From CAYNYF01 sp964401385 (GTDB taxonomy: Bacteria; Planctomycetota; Phycisphaerae; SM23-33): a DNA stretch of 26,166 bases. Numbering within the stretch: the first letter of the stretch is position 1; each line of letters opens with the position of its first letter. The translations under genes were made by a program, and so were the position numbers. This document shows positions 1-7,212 of the stretch, piece after piece. Location of the stretch: the NCBI GenBank assembly GCA_964401385.1, contig CAYNYF010000061.1:1-26166 (forward strand), written 5' to 3'. The notes beneath the pieces were generated by a model. That model did no database searches, had not been told where the DNA came from, and was given only the letters and a program-made list of their open reading frames with translations.

Positions 1-41
1 CGAAGGCCCAAAGACGAAGCAACGCAGGCAACGGTTATCAT
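1..41 (-). CDS. 5' end of an unidentified gene, cut by the window edge
   Basis: Only the first 13 codons are in the window (MITVACVFVFGPS). The ATG at 41 overlaps the TGA of the upstream reading frame (38-40) in an ATGA arrangement, the usual sign of translational coupling in the same operon. The residue string is too short to assign to a family. It matters because it shows that the broken gene at 38-312 was once followed directly by another gene on the same strand. Confidence 0.35.
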   Translation of the reverse strand, partial: MITVACVASSLGL

Positions 42-312
42 GTCCCGATCCCCAGGGCGGCGAAGTTGCCTTCCTCGTAGACCTTCTCCACGTAGGCGGC
101 TACGGGCCTTTTGACGATGGCCTTGGCGGTGGCGTCCTCGGCGTCGGCGTAGCGGAAGAGGTCTCCAAACGGCGGTGTATCGCCGTTTGGAGCCTCGCCC
201 AGAGGTACTCCCAGCCCTTCTTAGCGGCCACGGTGATCTCTCCGATGACGATGTTCGTGCGGTTCGGGCTGGCGGCAGCTTCATCCGAACCGTCACGCTC
301 GCCCATGGGCAT
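38..312 (-). pseudogene. frame-shifted remnant of an unidentified gene (or a programmed -1 frameshift gene)
   Basis: Two open frames on the minus strand look like halves of one protein. The first starts at ATG 312 and reads MPMGERDGSDEAAASPN, then RTNIVIGEITVAAKKGWEYL. The second, one base back, is open from about 220 and reads GEAPNGDTPPFGDLFRYADA, then a Lys/Glu-rich stretch ending NFAALGIGT before TGA at 38-40. Joining them with a -1 shift near 195-205 gives a product of about 90 residues with a natural composition, whereas the unshifted tail is Arg/Pro/Thr-rich out-of-frame sequence. A perfect 12-bp inverted repeat (163-192) lies directly after the shift point. Short coupled genes of this kind occur in prophages, but I do not recognise the family. 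A decayed gene is the simpler reading. Confidence 0.4.
163..192. repeat. perfect 12-bp inverted repeat with 6-nt loop
   Basis: CTCCAAACGGCG at 163-174 is followed by GTGTAT and then CGCCGTTTGGAG at 181-192, a perfect stem. It lies inside the broken minus-strand gene, immediately 3' of the point where its two reading frames must be joined. There is no T run on either side, so it does not look like an intrinsic terminator. It could stimulate frameshifting or be a recombination relic. Confidence 0.6.
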
Positions 313-422
313 TCGCTCCCAACGGACATCGAACAGCGTCCTATTGGGTTATCTATGCCGTGCCGGCGCGTCGCGCCCGCGGATCGTCGGCCGTAGTCCT
401 TGTCAATTTCCTGTAGGGGATG

Positions 423-452
423 TTGACAATCGGACGACAGCTACGATAGTAT
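423..452 (+). promoter_or_regulatory. sigma70-like promoter of the arsR cassette
   Basis: A consensus -35 TTGACA (423-428) is followed after 18 nt by TAGTAT (447-452), and an alternative GATAGT (445-450) lies at 16-nt spacing. The surrounding stretch is clearly more AT-rich than the neighbouring DNA and sits just before the arsR start at 469. The imperfect dyad around TAGTATATTA is a possible ArsR operator overlapping the -10, but it is weak. Confidence 0.5.
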
Positions 453-468
453 ATTAGCGGAGACTAAA

Positions 469-834
469 ATGCTGACCGAACCAAAGCACTTGGCAAGGCT
501 GCTCAAGGTGTTGTCGGTCGGCACGCGAGTGCAGATCGTGCAGCTCCTGAAGGGCCGGGCCCTGTGCGTGAATGGCCTGGCGGCGAGGCTGGACGTGACG
601 CAGGGCGCGGTGTCTCAGCACCTGCGGGTCATGCGGGACGCCGGCCTCGTGGTCGACGAGAAGCGCGGCTACTACGTCCACTACCGCCTGAACGAGGACA
701 CCCTCGCCGCGTGGCGAAAGGAGACAGACAAGCTGCTGGACGCCAAGCACGGGGTCTCCACAGACACGAAGGGAGCCAGGAAATGTGCCGCAGCAATGAG
801 AAGAAGGAAGGCTGCCGGAAGCCGGAAAACCTGA
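469..834 (+). CDS. ArsR-family winged-helix transcriptional regulator
   Basis: Residues about 5-85 form an ArsR-type winged helix: a helical start (HLARLLKVLSVGTRVQIVQL), then LAARLDVTQGAVSQHLRVMR as the helix-turn-helix and a beta wing with EKRGYYVHYRL. ArsR proteins repress their own operon and release DNA on binding metals or other ligands. The usual ELCVC arsenite site is reduced here to ALCVN with a single Cys, so classic As(III) sensing through that motif is unlikely and the ligand is unknown. The start is supported by GGAG at 459-462, six bases before ATG. The C-terminal 17 residues are basic and are encoded in DNA that overlaps the next gene by 52 bases in another frame. It probably autoregulates the methyltransferase/ABC cassette. 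Confidence 0.85.
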   Translation: MLTEPKHLARLLKVLSVGTRVQIVQLLKGRALCVNGLAARLDVTQGAVSQHLRVMRDAGLVVDEKRGYYVHYRLNEDTLAAWRKETDKLLDAKHGVSTDTKGARKCAAAMRRRKAAGSRKT

Positions 835-926
835 AGGGCAAGCCCGAGGACTGCACGCCCGAGCAGATCCGCAAGTGCCACGGCGACGTGAAGGAGCATC
901 CCTGTACGGGCGGCAAGACGAAATAG
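783..926 (+). CDS. small Cys-rich protein (47 aa) of the ArsR-associated type
   Basis: This short ORF starts inside arsR in a different frame and encodes 47 residues. It has Cys at 2, 11, 24, 32 and 41, including CTPEQIRKCHGD and KEHPC, with many Lys and Glu residues. The spacing of Cys and His is what one expects of a small metal-binding or redox protein, and from memory similar Cys-rich peptides of the LKGKPE/CHGD kind occur beside arsR genes in anaerobes. A purine-rich GGGAGCCAGGA precedes the ATG at 783 with suitable spacing. Translation would be coupled to arsR through the 52-base overlap. The function is unknown. Metal chelation or delivery to the regulator is inference. Confidence 0.7.
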   Translation: MCRSNEKKEGCRKPENLKGKPEDCTPEQIRKCHGDVKEHPCTGGKTK

Positions 927-953
927 CGGGCACGCGCCCACGGATGAAAGGGA

Positions 954-1625
954 ATGCCTGTGCCGGTTGACAGGAAGCAGACCGAATCCAGGAGCCTGCC
1001 CGACCACTACGAAACGGTCGCGGAGGACGTCGTCTGCTTCTGCGGTTCATCTGGCGGCCGGGTGTGGGTGGACCTGGGCAGCGGCCCGGGTGGTGTGGGG
1101 CTTGCCCTGCTGGAAAAGATGCATGACGCCGTCATGGTGTTGATGGACCCGGACGCAGAGGCGCTGCGGCGAGCCCTCGACTCCGCCCGAGAGCGCGGGC
1201 TTTCCGCGCGTGCCGTGGCGCTTGTAGGATCGGCTGAGTCTATGCCGCTGCCCGATGAATCGGTGGACGTTGTGGTCAGCCGGGGCTCGTTCTACTTCTG
1301 GCAGGACCGCGCCCAGGGCCTGCGGGAGGTCTGGCGAGTGCTCAGGCTCGGCGGGCGGGCGATGATCGGCGGCGGCCTGGGGAGAGGCTATCCGCAGTGG
1401 GCAAGACGGGAGTTCATCCGCAGGCGGCGAGAATCCGTCGCGGCCAAGGGGCCGGAGGCCGTTCGCAAATTCGTCGAAGCCCGTAGCGGCGAGACCTTCC
1501 GCCGCCTGGCCGTTGAAGCGGGCTTGCCCGCCTTTGAGGTCGTGGGCGAAGGCGGCTTGGGGTCGGATGAGGCGAACACCGGCATTGGCATCTGGCTGCA
1601 AATGGTCAAGGAGACGAACCAATGA
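954..1625 (+). CDS. class I SAM-dependent methyltransferase
   Basis: The 223-residue protein has the Rossmann methyltransferase motifs in order: VDLGSGPGG (39-47) for SAM binding, an acidic residue after strand 2 (LMDPD, about 63-67), GSAESMPLPDESVDVVVSR (92-110) as motifs II/III, and LREVWRVLRLGGRAMIGGG as the post-motif strand. It resembles Methyltransf_11 proteins such as ubiquinone/arsenite-type small-molecule methyltransferases. A CFC pair at 28-30 is the only thiol feature near the N-terminus, and the typical ArsM Cys set is not seen, so arsenite methylation is not supported directly. The stop overlaps the next start as ATGA (1622-1625). The ATG at 954 has a purine run immediately before it, and GTG at 960 is an alternative with better spacing. 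Position within the ArsR cassette suggests a stress- or metal-linked substrate. Confidence 0.8.
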   Translation: MPVPVDRKQTESRSLPDHYETVAEDVVCFCGSSGGRVWVDLGSGPGGVGLALLEKMHDAVMVLMDPDAEALRRALDSARERGLSARAVALVGSAESMPLPDESVDVVVSRGSFYFWQDRAQGLREVWRVLRLGGRAMIGGGLGRGYPQWARREFIRRRRESVAAKGPEAVRKFVEARSGETFRRLAVEAGLPAFEVVGEGGLGSDEANTGIGIWLQMVKETNQ

Positions 1626-2581
1626 ACGATCATGCGGACCCGGTCATTGCTGTGCGTGGGTTGGTCAAGCGGTTCGGCCCCGTGACGGCGGTGGCGGGGG
1701 TGGACTTCGACGTGCAGACCGGCGAGCTGTTCGGCTTCCTCGGCCCCAACGGAGCGGGCAAGACCACCACGGTCCGCATGCTCACCGGGGTGCTCGAGCC
1801 CAGCGATGGCACGGCCACCATCCAAGATCACGACATTCGCACCGAGTCGTTGCTCTCGCGGGCCCACCTGGGCGTCGTGCCGGAAGAGGCCAACGTCTAC
1901 CTCGACCTGACCGTCTGGCGGAACCTCATGCTGATGGCCGAACTGCACGGCGTACCGCGCCGTCAGCGGGTCTCCGAAGGCGAGCGACTGTTGGAGGCCC
2001 TGGGCCTGGCCGAGAGGAAGCTTCACAAGGCCCGGACGCTGTCAAAAGGTCTGCGTCAGCGGCTGATGCTTTGTGCCGCCTTGGTGACCGCCCCGGAGAT
2101 TCTCTTCCTAGACGAGCCGACCAGCGGGCTGGACGTCGCCAGCGCCAGGCTGATCCGGCAGATCGTCCGCAAGCTGAACGACGACGACGGGCTGACGGTC
2201 TTCCTGACCACCCACAACATGGACGAAGCCGAGAAGATGTGCTCGCGAGTGGCGATCATCGATCAGGGCCGCATCGTCGCCATCGACACACCGGAGCGAC
2301 TCCGCTCGGCCATGCGCTCCAGCCAGTACCTGGAGGTCGCCCTGACCGGCGGTCAGGTGGGCTCGCCGGAACTGGAGCGGTTGCCGGGGACGCTGCGCGT
2401 CAGCCACGAGGGCGACCGAGTGCGTTTGTACGGCGAGCAGCCCGGACGTCTGGCTTTGGAGGTGGCCCGGCTGGCCGAGGCCAAGGGCCTGGAGATCGCC
2501 CACCTCTGCACCCACAAGCCCAGCCTCGAGGACGTGTTCCTGTATTTCACCGGCGACCGTGCCCAGGAGGTCGAGCAATGA
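1622..2581 (+). CDS. ABC-2 type transporter ATP-binding protein
   Basis: The 319-residue ATPase has Walker A GPNGAGKT (41-48), the signature LSKGLRQR (140-147), Walker B ILFLDEPT (160-167) with D-loop SGLD, and the switch His in TTHNMDEA (about 198). The Q-loop position reads VPEEANVY, as in NatA/DrrA-like exporters. Residues after about 235 form the C-terminal extension common in this exporter group, ending in PSLEDVFLYFTG. It should energise the permease encoded next, with which it shares an ATGA overlap (2578-2581), and it is itself coupled by ATGA to the methyltransferase upstream. The substrate is unknown. Drug, polyketide or metal-complex export are all possible for the family. Confidence 0.9.
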   Translation: MNDHADPVIAVRGLVKRFGPVTAVAGVDFDVQTGELFGFLGPNGAGKTTTVRMLTGVLEPSDGTATIQDHDIRTESLLSRAHLGVVPEEANVYLDLTVWRNLMLMAELHGVPRRQRVSEGERLLEALGLAERKLHKARTLSKGLRQRLMLCAALVTAPEILFLDEPTSGLDVASARLIRQIVRKLNDDDGLTVFLTTHNMDEAEKMCSRVAIIDQGRIVAIDTPERLRSAMRSSQYLEVALTGGQVGSPELERLPGTLRVSHEGDRVRLYGEQPGRLALEVARLAEAKGLEIAHLCTHKPSLEDVFLYFTGDRAQEVEQ

Positions 2582-3348
2582 CAGCGTATACGGAACTAGC
2601 CCAGACCTGGCGGCGGCAGGCCCACGGGGCCCTGGTCATCGTGAAGAAGAACGCGCTGCTGTACTACCTCAAGCCCCCGGTGTTGATCTTCGGCGTGTTG
2701 TTTCCGGTGTTCTTCTTCCTGGCGTTCAAGATGGGCCGGCCCATCCCGGCCGAGAGCATCGTTCCGGGCATGGTGGCGATGGCCTTGTGGTTCACGGCCA
2801 GCGCGGTCGGCCCGCTGGTGACGCCGTGGGAGCGGCGGGCGAAGACCTACGAGCGGCTGATTTCCACTCCCGTTTCCGTACGGGCCATCCTGGCCGGCGA
2901 CGTGGTCAGCGGGCTGATCTTCGGGGCATGCCTGTCGGTGGTGCCCATCCTGCTCGGGCTGGCGCTGACGGACGCTTCCATCTTCGGCGCGGCCGAATTG
3001 GCCGGCGGCATCGTCCTGGGCGCACTGAGCTTTGCGGCTCTGGGAGTTCTGCTGGCCGCCCCACCGGCAAGCAGCCCATCGAACATCATGCTGCTGTCGA
3101 ACCTGGTGCGGCTGCCGCTGCTGTTCGTCAGCGGAGTGTTCCTGCCGATCGCCCAGATGCCCGGATGGGCGCGGTGGATTGCGCCGATTTCGCCGCTGTC
3201 CTATGCTGGGGACATGATCCGCAGCGGCTTCGGCCAGCCGACATACTTCCCTGCGTGGCTGAGCCCGATCATGCTCGTGGCATTCACAGTCCTGTTGTTC
3301 TGGGGCGCATGTGCGTTCCATCGGCGTTGGCGTGCCAAGGGGCTGTGA
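2578..3348 (+). CDS. ABC-2 type transporter permease
   Basis: The 256-residue membrane protein has about six hydrophobic segments and the ABC-2 layout. An amphipathic cytoplasmic N-terminus leads into the first membrane helix (LIFGVLFPVFFFLAF). A cytoplasmic loop follows with WERRAKTYERLISTPVS, the typical coupling region. A late VSGVFLPIAQMPGW-ARWIAPISPLSY segment marks the conserved end of ABC2_membrane proteins. It starts at ATG 2578 within the stop of the ATPase gene, so the two form one exporter. Only a few bases separate it from a truncated transporter remnant downstream. Confidence 0.87.
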   Translation: MTAYTELAQTWRRQAHGALVIVKKNALLYYLKPPVLIFGVLFPVFFFLAFKMGRPIPAESIVPGMVAMALWFTASAVGPLVTPWERRAKTYERLISTPVSVRAILAGDVVSGLIFGACLSVVPILLGLALTDASIFGAAELAGGIVLGALSFAALGVLLAAPPASSPSNIMLLSNLVRLPLLFVSGVFLPIAQMPGWARWIAPISPLSYAGDMIRSGFGQPTYFPAWLSPIMLVAFTVLLFWGACAFHRRWRAKGL

Positions 3349-3363
3349 TTTGGCCGAAAGCGG

Positions 3364-3543
3364 ATGAAAATCGGTAGCCGCGCGTTCAACCTTCGTGAGT
3401 TGGCCGGGTCGCTGGGCGACTTCGGCACACTGCTGCCGCTGGCCATCGGGTACATCACGGTCTGCAAGCTGAATCCGGCGGGGCGCTCGCTGGACCGTTC
3501 TGCCTCCCGTTTGGGGATTCGAAGAGGGTTTAGACCGCTCTAG
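3364..3543 (+). pseudogene. truncated MOT1-type molybdate/sulfate transporter remnant
   Basis: The first 40 codons read MKIGSRAFNLRELAGSLGDF then GTLLPLAIGYITVCKLNPAG, the start of the putative sulfate/molybdate transporter family (MFS_MOT1), whose members are normally around 350-400 residues with many membrane helices. After about position 3483 the homology stops and the frame continues through 19 unrelated Arg/Ser-rich residues to TAG at 3541. The gene therefore keeps only its first conserved motif (LGDFGTLLP). The ATG lies 15 bases after the permease stop, so it was once the last gene of the cassette. A deletion or recombination end near 3484 is the likely cause. Confidence 0.7.
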
Positions 3544-3613
3544 GGGAAGACCACCAATTGCACGCCCGGCCGCAAGTTTGACTTTCCGCGCGGCGGCGTG
3601 GTAGAAGGTTTTT

Positions 3614-4933
3614 ATGACCGCACTTTTGTATACGGTCGGTGTTTTTGCGCTGATACTCGTGCTGGCGCGGTTGAAGGTCCCGCTGTGGGCGGCGATCCTC
3701 ATCGGTGCGTTTGTCATCGCCGCCCTGTTCGGACAGACCCCCCTGGAGGCCGCGACGGCCGCCGGCCAGGGCGCCATCCAGCCCATCACCATCGCCCTCA
3801 TCGTGATCACAATCCTGCTGCTGTCGCTTTCCGAGACGATGCGGGCCGCCGGGCAGTTGGAGCAGATCGTCTCGCTGGCGGGCTCCTTGCTTCGTCGCCC
3901 GGCCATCGCCATGGCGGCGCTGCCGGCGCTGATCGGTCTGCTGCCCATGCCGGGCGGGGCGCTGTTCTCGGCCCCCATGGTGGCCTCGGCCGCGGGAAAG
4001 ACCAAGATCGCCGGCGGGACGCTCTCGGCCATCAACTACTGGTTCCGGCACATCTGGGAGCACTGGTGGCCGCTGTATCCCGGCGTGATCCTCGCGATCA
4101 CGCTCACCCACAGCGGCCTGGGCGCCTTCGTGGCCTCTCAGATCCCGCTGGGGATCTTCATGATCGCCGGGGGGCTGCTGATCTTCCGCGGCATCCACCC
4201 GGACCTGCACGTGGCGGCCCCCCGGGCGACGAAGGCCACGCCCGCCGCGCTGCTGCGGGCGACCTCTTCGATCTGGGTGGTCATGATCGTCTGGGGCGTG
4301 GCCTCGGCCGGCATGAAGGTGCTGCCGGCAGGGCTGCTCGAAAGCCCGGCCGGCTCGCCCATGCGGCAAGCCGCGCTGGAGACGATGCGAAGGTTCATTC
4401 CCATCACCCTGGGCTTGCTCGTGAGCCTGATATGGACGGTGCGGCTGAGCCGGATGACCGGCCGGAAGGTCGTTGGCGTCCTCACCCGCCGCTCGACCTA
4501 CGCCCTGACAGTGCTGGTGGCCGGCGTGATGATCTTCCAGTACATGCTCAAGCACCTGGGCATCGCCCCGCGGATCGGGCAGGAGCTGACCGGGTTGAAG
4601 GTGCCGGCGGCACTGGTGGTGGTGATCCTGCCGTTCGTGGCGGGCATGGTCACCGGCCTGGCCATCGGGTTCGTGGGCACCAGCTTTCCCATCGTGATGG
4701 CCCTGGTGGAGGCCCTGCCCGATCATCCGTCCGTCCGCCCGTACGCGGTGCTGGCCTACGCCAGCGGGCATCTGGGCATGATGCTCAGCCCCCTGCACCT
4801 GTGCCACGTCGTGAGCAACCGATACTTCAAGACCGGGTTCGCCCCCGTCTATCGCCACATCCTGCCGTCGGCCGCGGTCACAGGCGCTCTGGCGGCGGCG
4901 TACTTCTTCCTGCTGCGGACACTGATGAAATAA
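3614..4933 (+). CDS. DUF401 family integral membrane protein
   Basis: A 439-residue protein built almost wholly of hydrophobic helices. It shows the hallmarks of DUF401, a family related to the ion-transporter superfamily: the PMPGG segment at 111-115 within LLPMPGGALFSAPMV, then NYWFRHIWEHWWPLYPG (141-157), and a matching second half with VTGLAIGFVGTSFPIV and YASGHLGMMLSPLHLC. The two similar halves fit an inverted-repeat transporter fold, probably for an organic acid or ion, but no substrate is known. It stands alone: upstream lies the truncated transporter and downstream a convergent gene. No strong Shine-Dalgarno site was seen, with GAAGG lying at -12 to -8. Confidence 0.82.
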   Translation: MTALLYTVGVFALILVLARLKVPLWAAILIGAFVIAALFGQTPLEAATAAGQGAIQPITIALIVITILLLSLSETMRAAGQLEQIVSLAGSLLRRPAIAMAALPALIGLLPMPGGALFSAPMVASAAGKTKIAGGTLSAINYWFRHIWEHWWPLYPGVILAITLTHSGLGAFVASQIPLGIFMIAGGLLIFRGIHPDLHVAAPRATKATPAALLRATSSIWVVMIVWGVASAGMKVLPAGLLESPAGSPMRQAALETMRRFIPITLGLLVSLIWTVRLSRMTGRKVVGVLTRRSTYALTVLVAGVMIFQYMLKHLGIAPRIGQELTGLKVPAALVVVILPFVAGMVTGLAIGFVGTSFPIVMALVEALPDHPSVRPYAVLAYASGHLGMMLSPLHLCHVVSNRYFKTGFAPVYRHILPSAAVTGALAAAYFFLLRTLMK

Positions 4934-4936
4934 GAG

Positions 4937-4979
4937 CGCGGGCCCCCGGCAGGGGACCAACCACCTGCCGAGGGCCGCG
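4937..4979 (+). terminator. imperfect GC hairpin after the DUF401 gene
   Basis: CGGCAGG (4947-4953) pairs with CCTGCCG (4964-4970) around a 10-nt loop. The stem extends through a mismatch into CCC/GGG and further GC pairs. It begins a few bases after the TAA at 4931-4933. There is no T tract, so it would be a weak or factor-assisted terminator. Confidence 0.45.
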
Positions 4980-5229
4980 TGTCGCATGCCGGAGGCAAAA
5001 ACGCCGGTTCCCTCTGGACCTCCGCTTTCCAGCGGGCGAGCTTGCGCATCCCGGCAGGCCTCCGGCCGCTTCCCGACGGGGGTCGGGGGCACCACTTCGA
5101 TGGCGTCCGGCTTTCCTCGGCGACCTCTATAACATTCTAGGCAACGGTTTCTCGCGGTGCCGAATCGGCGGAAAATCCCCGGGAGCGACGCGGGCGGGCG
5201 CATCGCGGAATGAGCTGCCGTGGTCTGAG

Positions 5230-5251
5230 CGAGCCGGCGCTTGCCGGCTCG
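5230..5251. terminator. 9-bp perfect hairpin between convergent genes
   Basis: CGAGCCGGC (5230-5238), loop GCTT, then GCCGGCTCG (5243-5251). It lies 50 bases beyond the end of moxR and can form in either transcript, so it may work as a bidirectional stop. It lacks a T run and also resembles a short REP-type palindrome. Confidence 0.45.
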
Positions 5252-5299
5252 GCCTTGTCCCTCGCGGTGCCCGCGGGTCTTCAACCTTCCGGCGGAGCC

Positions 5300-6307
5300 T
5301 CACACCTCAACGGCTTTGGGAACGGCCTGGAGGACGCGCCGGATGATCTCATCGGGCTCGACGCCCTCGGCCTGGCCCTCAAACGACAGGATGAGCCGGT
5401 GCCGCAGGGCCGGCCCAACGACCTGCACCACGTCGTCGAAGGCCACGTTGGCCCGCCCGTCGCGCAGGGCCAGCACCTTCGCCGCCAGGATGATCGCCTG
5501 CGCCCCGCGAGGGGAGGAGCCGTAGCGGACGAACTTCCGCACCTCCTCCGGGGCGGACTCGCCTTCGGGGTGGGTCGCCAGGGTCACCCGGCCGATATAT
5601 TCCTTCACGTGCGACGCCACCACCACCTGCCGAATTGCCTGCTGCATCTCCGCGACCCGCCTGCCGGTGACGACCTTCTCGGCCGAGGGGGCCTCCTGCC
5701 CGGTGGTGCGATCCAGAATGGAGACCAGCCCGGCCAGGTCCGGACCCGTGATCAGGACCTTGAAAAGGAAGCGGTCGATCTGGGCCTCCGGCAGTGGGTA
5801 GGTGCCCTCCATCTCCAGCGGGTTCTGCGTGGCCAGGACGAAAAAGGGGCTCGGCAGCCGGTGCCGGACGCGGGCAACGGAGACGGTCTGCTCCTGCATT
5901 GCCTCCAGCACGGCCGATTGGGTCTTGGGCGTGGCCCGGTTGATCTCGTCGGCCAGGATGAGGTTGCCGAAGATCGGGCCGCGCTGAAAGCGGAAGCCCT
6001 TCGCCCCCGACTCGTCGGTCTCCACGATGTTGGTCCCGATGATGTCGGCCGGCATCAGGTCCGGCGTGAACTGGATGCGGCTGAAGGACAGGTCCATGGC
6101 GTCGGCCAGCGTGCGCACCAGCAGCGTCTTGCCCAGCCCGGGAACGCCCTCCAGCAGCGCGTGCCCCCCCGCCAGCAGGCAGCCCATCACCTGGTGGACG
6201 ACCTCCTCCATCCCGACGATCACCCGCCCGACTTGCTCCAGGATTCGTCCGTAATCGTCCCGGAAGGCTGCGGCGATCTCTCGGAATTCACCTGCCGGCT
6301 CTGCCAT
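5300..6307 (-). CDS. moxR: MoxR-family AAA+ ATPase
   Basis: The 335-residue AAA+ protein has Walker A GVPGLGKT (54-61), Walker B LILADE (116-121) followed by INRA, sensor 1 in ATQNPLEMEGTYPLPEAQ, and an Arg-finger region AQIDRFLF. The MoxR lid region contains FVRYGSSPRGAQA. MoxR ATPases act as chaperones for maturation of enzyme complexes or von Willebrand A proteins and usually sit with DUF58 and VWA genes. None of those is next to this one. ATG at 6307 was chosen because the protein begins at the family's normal N-terminus (AEPAGEFREIAAAFRDDYG), with GGCGGAAAG just upstream. A longer frame to 6523 runs over tatD and is not natural. Confidence 0.92.
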   Translation of the reverse strand: MAEPAGEFREIAAAFRDDYGRILEQVGRVIVGMEEVVHQVMGCLLAGGHALLEGVPGLGKTLLVRTLADAMDLSFSRIQFTPDLMPADIIGTNIVETDESGAKGFRFQRGPIFGNLILADEINRATPKTQSAVLEAMQEQTVSVARVRHRLPSPFFVLATQNPLEMEGTYPLPEAQIDRFLFKVLITGPDLAGLVSILDRTTGQEAPSAEKVVTGRRVAEMQQAIRQVVVASHVKEYIGRVTLATHPEGESAPEEVRKFVRYGSSPRGAQAIILAAKVLALRDGRANVAFDDVVQVVGPALRHRLILSFEGQAEGVEPDEIIRRVLQAVPKAVEV

Positions 6308-6380
6308 ATCGCTTTCCGCCAAGCCGCGAACCGCGCGAACGGAGGGAAGACTCGGCCCGCTTCGCCTCGGCCGCGGGCAA

Positions 6381-7178
6381 TTAGGATACGGCGTCTGGGA
6401 CCGACGTGTCGAGTGCGAAAAAGCGCACGGCATTGGCGGTGGTCGTTTCGGCCAGCGCTTCAGCCGCGGCGTTGCGGGCGGCCGCGAGGCAGCGGAGGAC
6501 GTGAAGCACGTTGGCGGGCTCATTGACCTTCATCTTCCGGACCGGCTCGGGGGAAAGATACGGCGCGTCCGTCTCAATGAGGATCCGATCGTCCGGGACC
6601 AGCGCCGCGGCCGCGCGAACGTCGCCGGACTTCTTGAACGTCGCAATGCCGCTGAAGCTGACGTAACAGCCCGTCTCCAGCACGCGGGCGACCTCGTCCG
6701 GCCCGCCGGTGAAGCTGTGAAAGACGATGCGCCGCCCGGCCGGGCGAACCTCGGCGACGATCGCCAGCGTGTCGTCCAGGGCCTCGCGCGTGTGGATGAC
6801 GACGGGCTTATCCAGCCTTTTTGCCAGCTCGAGCTGCTCGGCAAAAACCCGCCGCTGCACCTGAGGCGGTGAGAAATCGTAATGGTAGTCCAGGCCGATC
6901 TCGCCGATCGCGACGTTCCCGGCGCGCCCGGCCAGCCGTTCGAGCTGCCGGAGATAGTCGCCGGCGGCGTCTTTGGCCTCGTGCGGGTGCACGCCGGCCA
7001 TCCAGAAGACCTGCTCGTATCGTTCCGCGAGCGCGGCCGCCGCGGCGCTGTCGGCGATGCTGCCGGCGGCGCACACCGCCGCCACCACGCCGGCCGCTTC
7101 GGCCCGGGCGAGCACCTCCTCCAGCCGCCCGGAAAGCCGGCCGTCGGTCAGATGACAATGTGTGTCGGTCAGCTTCAT
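6381..7178 (-). CDS. tatD: TatD-family metal-dependent deoxyribonuclease
   Basis: The 265-residue TIM-barrel hydrolase carries all the family metal ligands: DTHCHL at 5-10 (His7, His9), GVHPHEA, GEIGLDYHYD with the bridging acid, VIHTREALDD, FHSFTGG and the final catalytic Asp in ETDAPYLSP. TatD enzymes are 3'-5' exonucleases acting on DNA, with roles in repair and DNA degradation. The length matches the family. The ATG at 7178 starts directly before the first conserved strand. A GTG nine bases upstream is an alternative, because GGGA lies too close to the ATG to be a good Shine-Dalgarno site. It follows yraN by 34 bases in the same orientation and is probably the last gene of that unit or cotranscribed with moxR. 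Confidence 0.93.
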   Translation of the reverse strand: MKLTDTHCHLTDGRLSGRLEEVLARAEAAGVVAAVCAAGSIADSAAAAALAERYEQVFWMAGVHPHEAKDAAGDYLRQLERLAGRAGNVAIGEIGLDYHYDFSPPQVQRRVFAEQLELAKRLDKPVVIHTREALDDTLAIVAEVRPAGRRIVFHSFTGGPDEVARVLETGCYVSFSGIATFKKSGDVRAAAALVPDDRILIETDAPYLSPEPVRKMKVNEPANVLHVLRCLAAARNAAAEALAETTTANAVRFFALDTSVPDAVS

Positions 7179-7212
7179 TCCCAGCACCGTGGGACGACGC
7201 CCGCCGGCCGGC

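Larger units (their letters stand above)
4934..5299. other. 366-bp convergent intergenic region
   Basis: The stretch lies between the DUF401 gene (plus) and moxR (minus) and has no convincing ORF on either strand. It holds two GC hairpins, at 4937-4979 and 5230-5251, each close to one of the converging gene ends. Nothing else is recognisable in the middle, apart from an AT-rich patch near 5126-5147. Confidence 0.6.

Noticed and set aside
3530..5284. Long minus-strand frame (584 codons) opposite the DUF401 gene
   Set aside because: It is His/Gln/Arg/Gly-rich low-complexity sequence of the kind produced antisense to GC-rich genes. The plus-strand frame has clear membrane helices and family motifs.
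6308..6523. N-terminal extension of moxR up to 6523
   Set aside because: The extra residues are Pro/Arg/Ser-rich, overlap the tatD coding end out of frame, and are absent from the family. The ATG at 6307 has a ribosome site.
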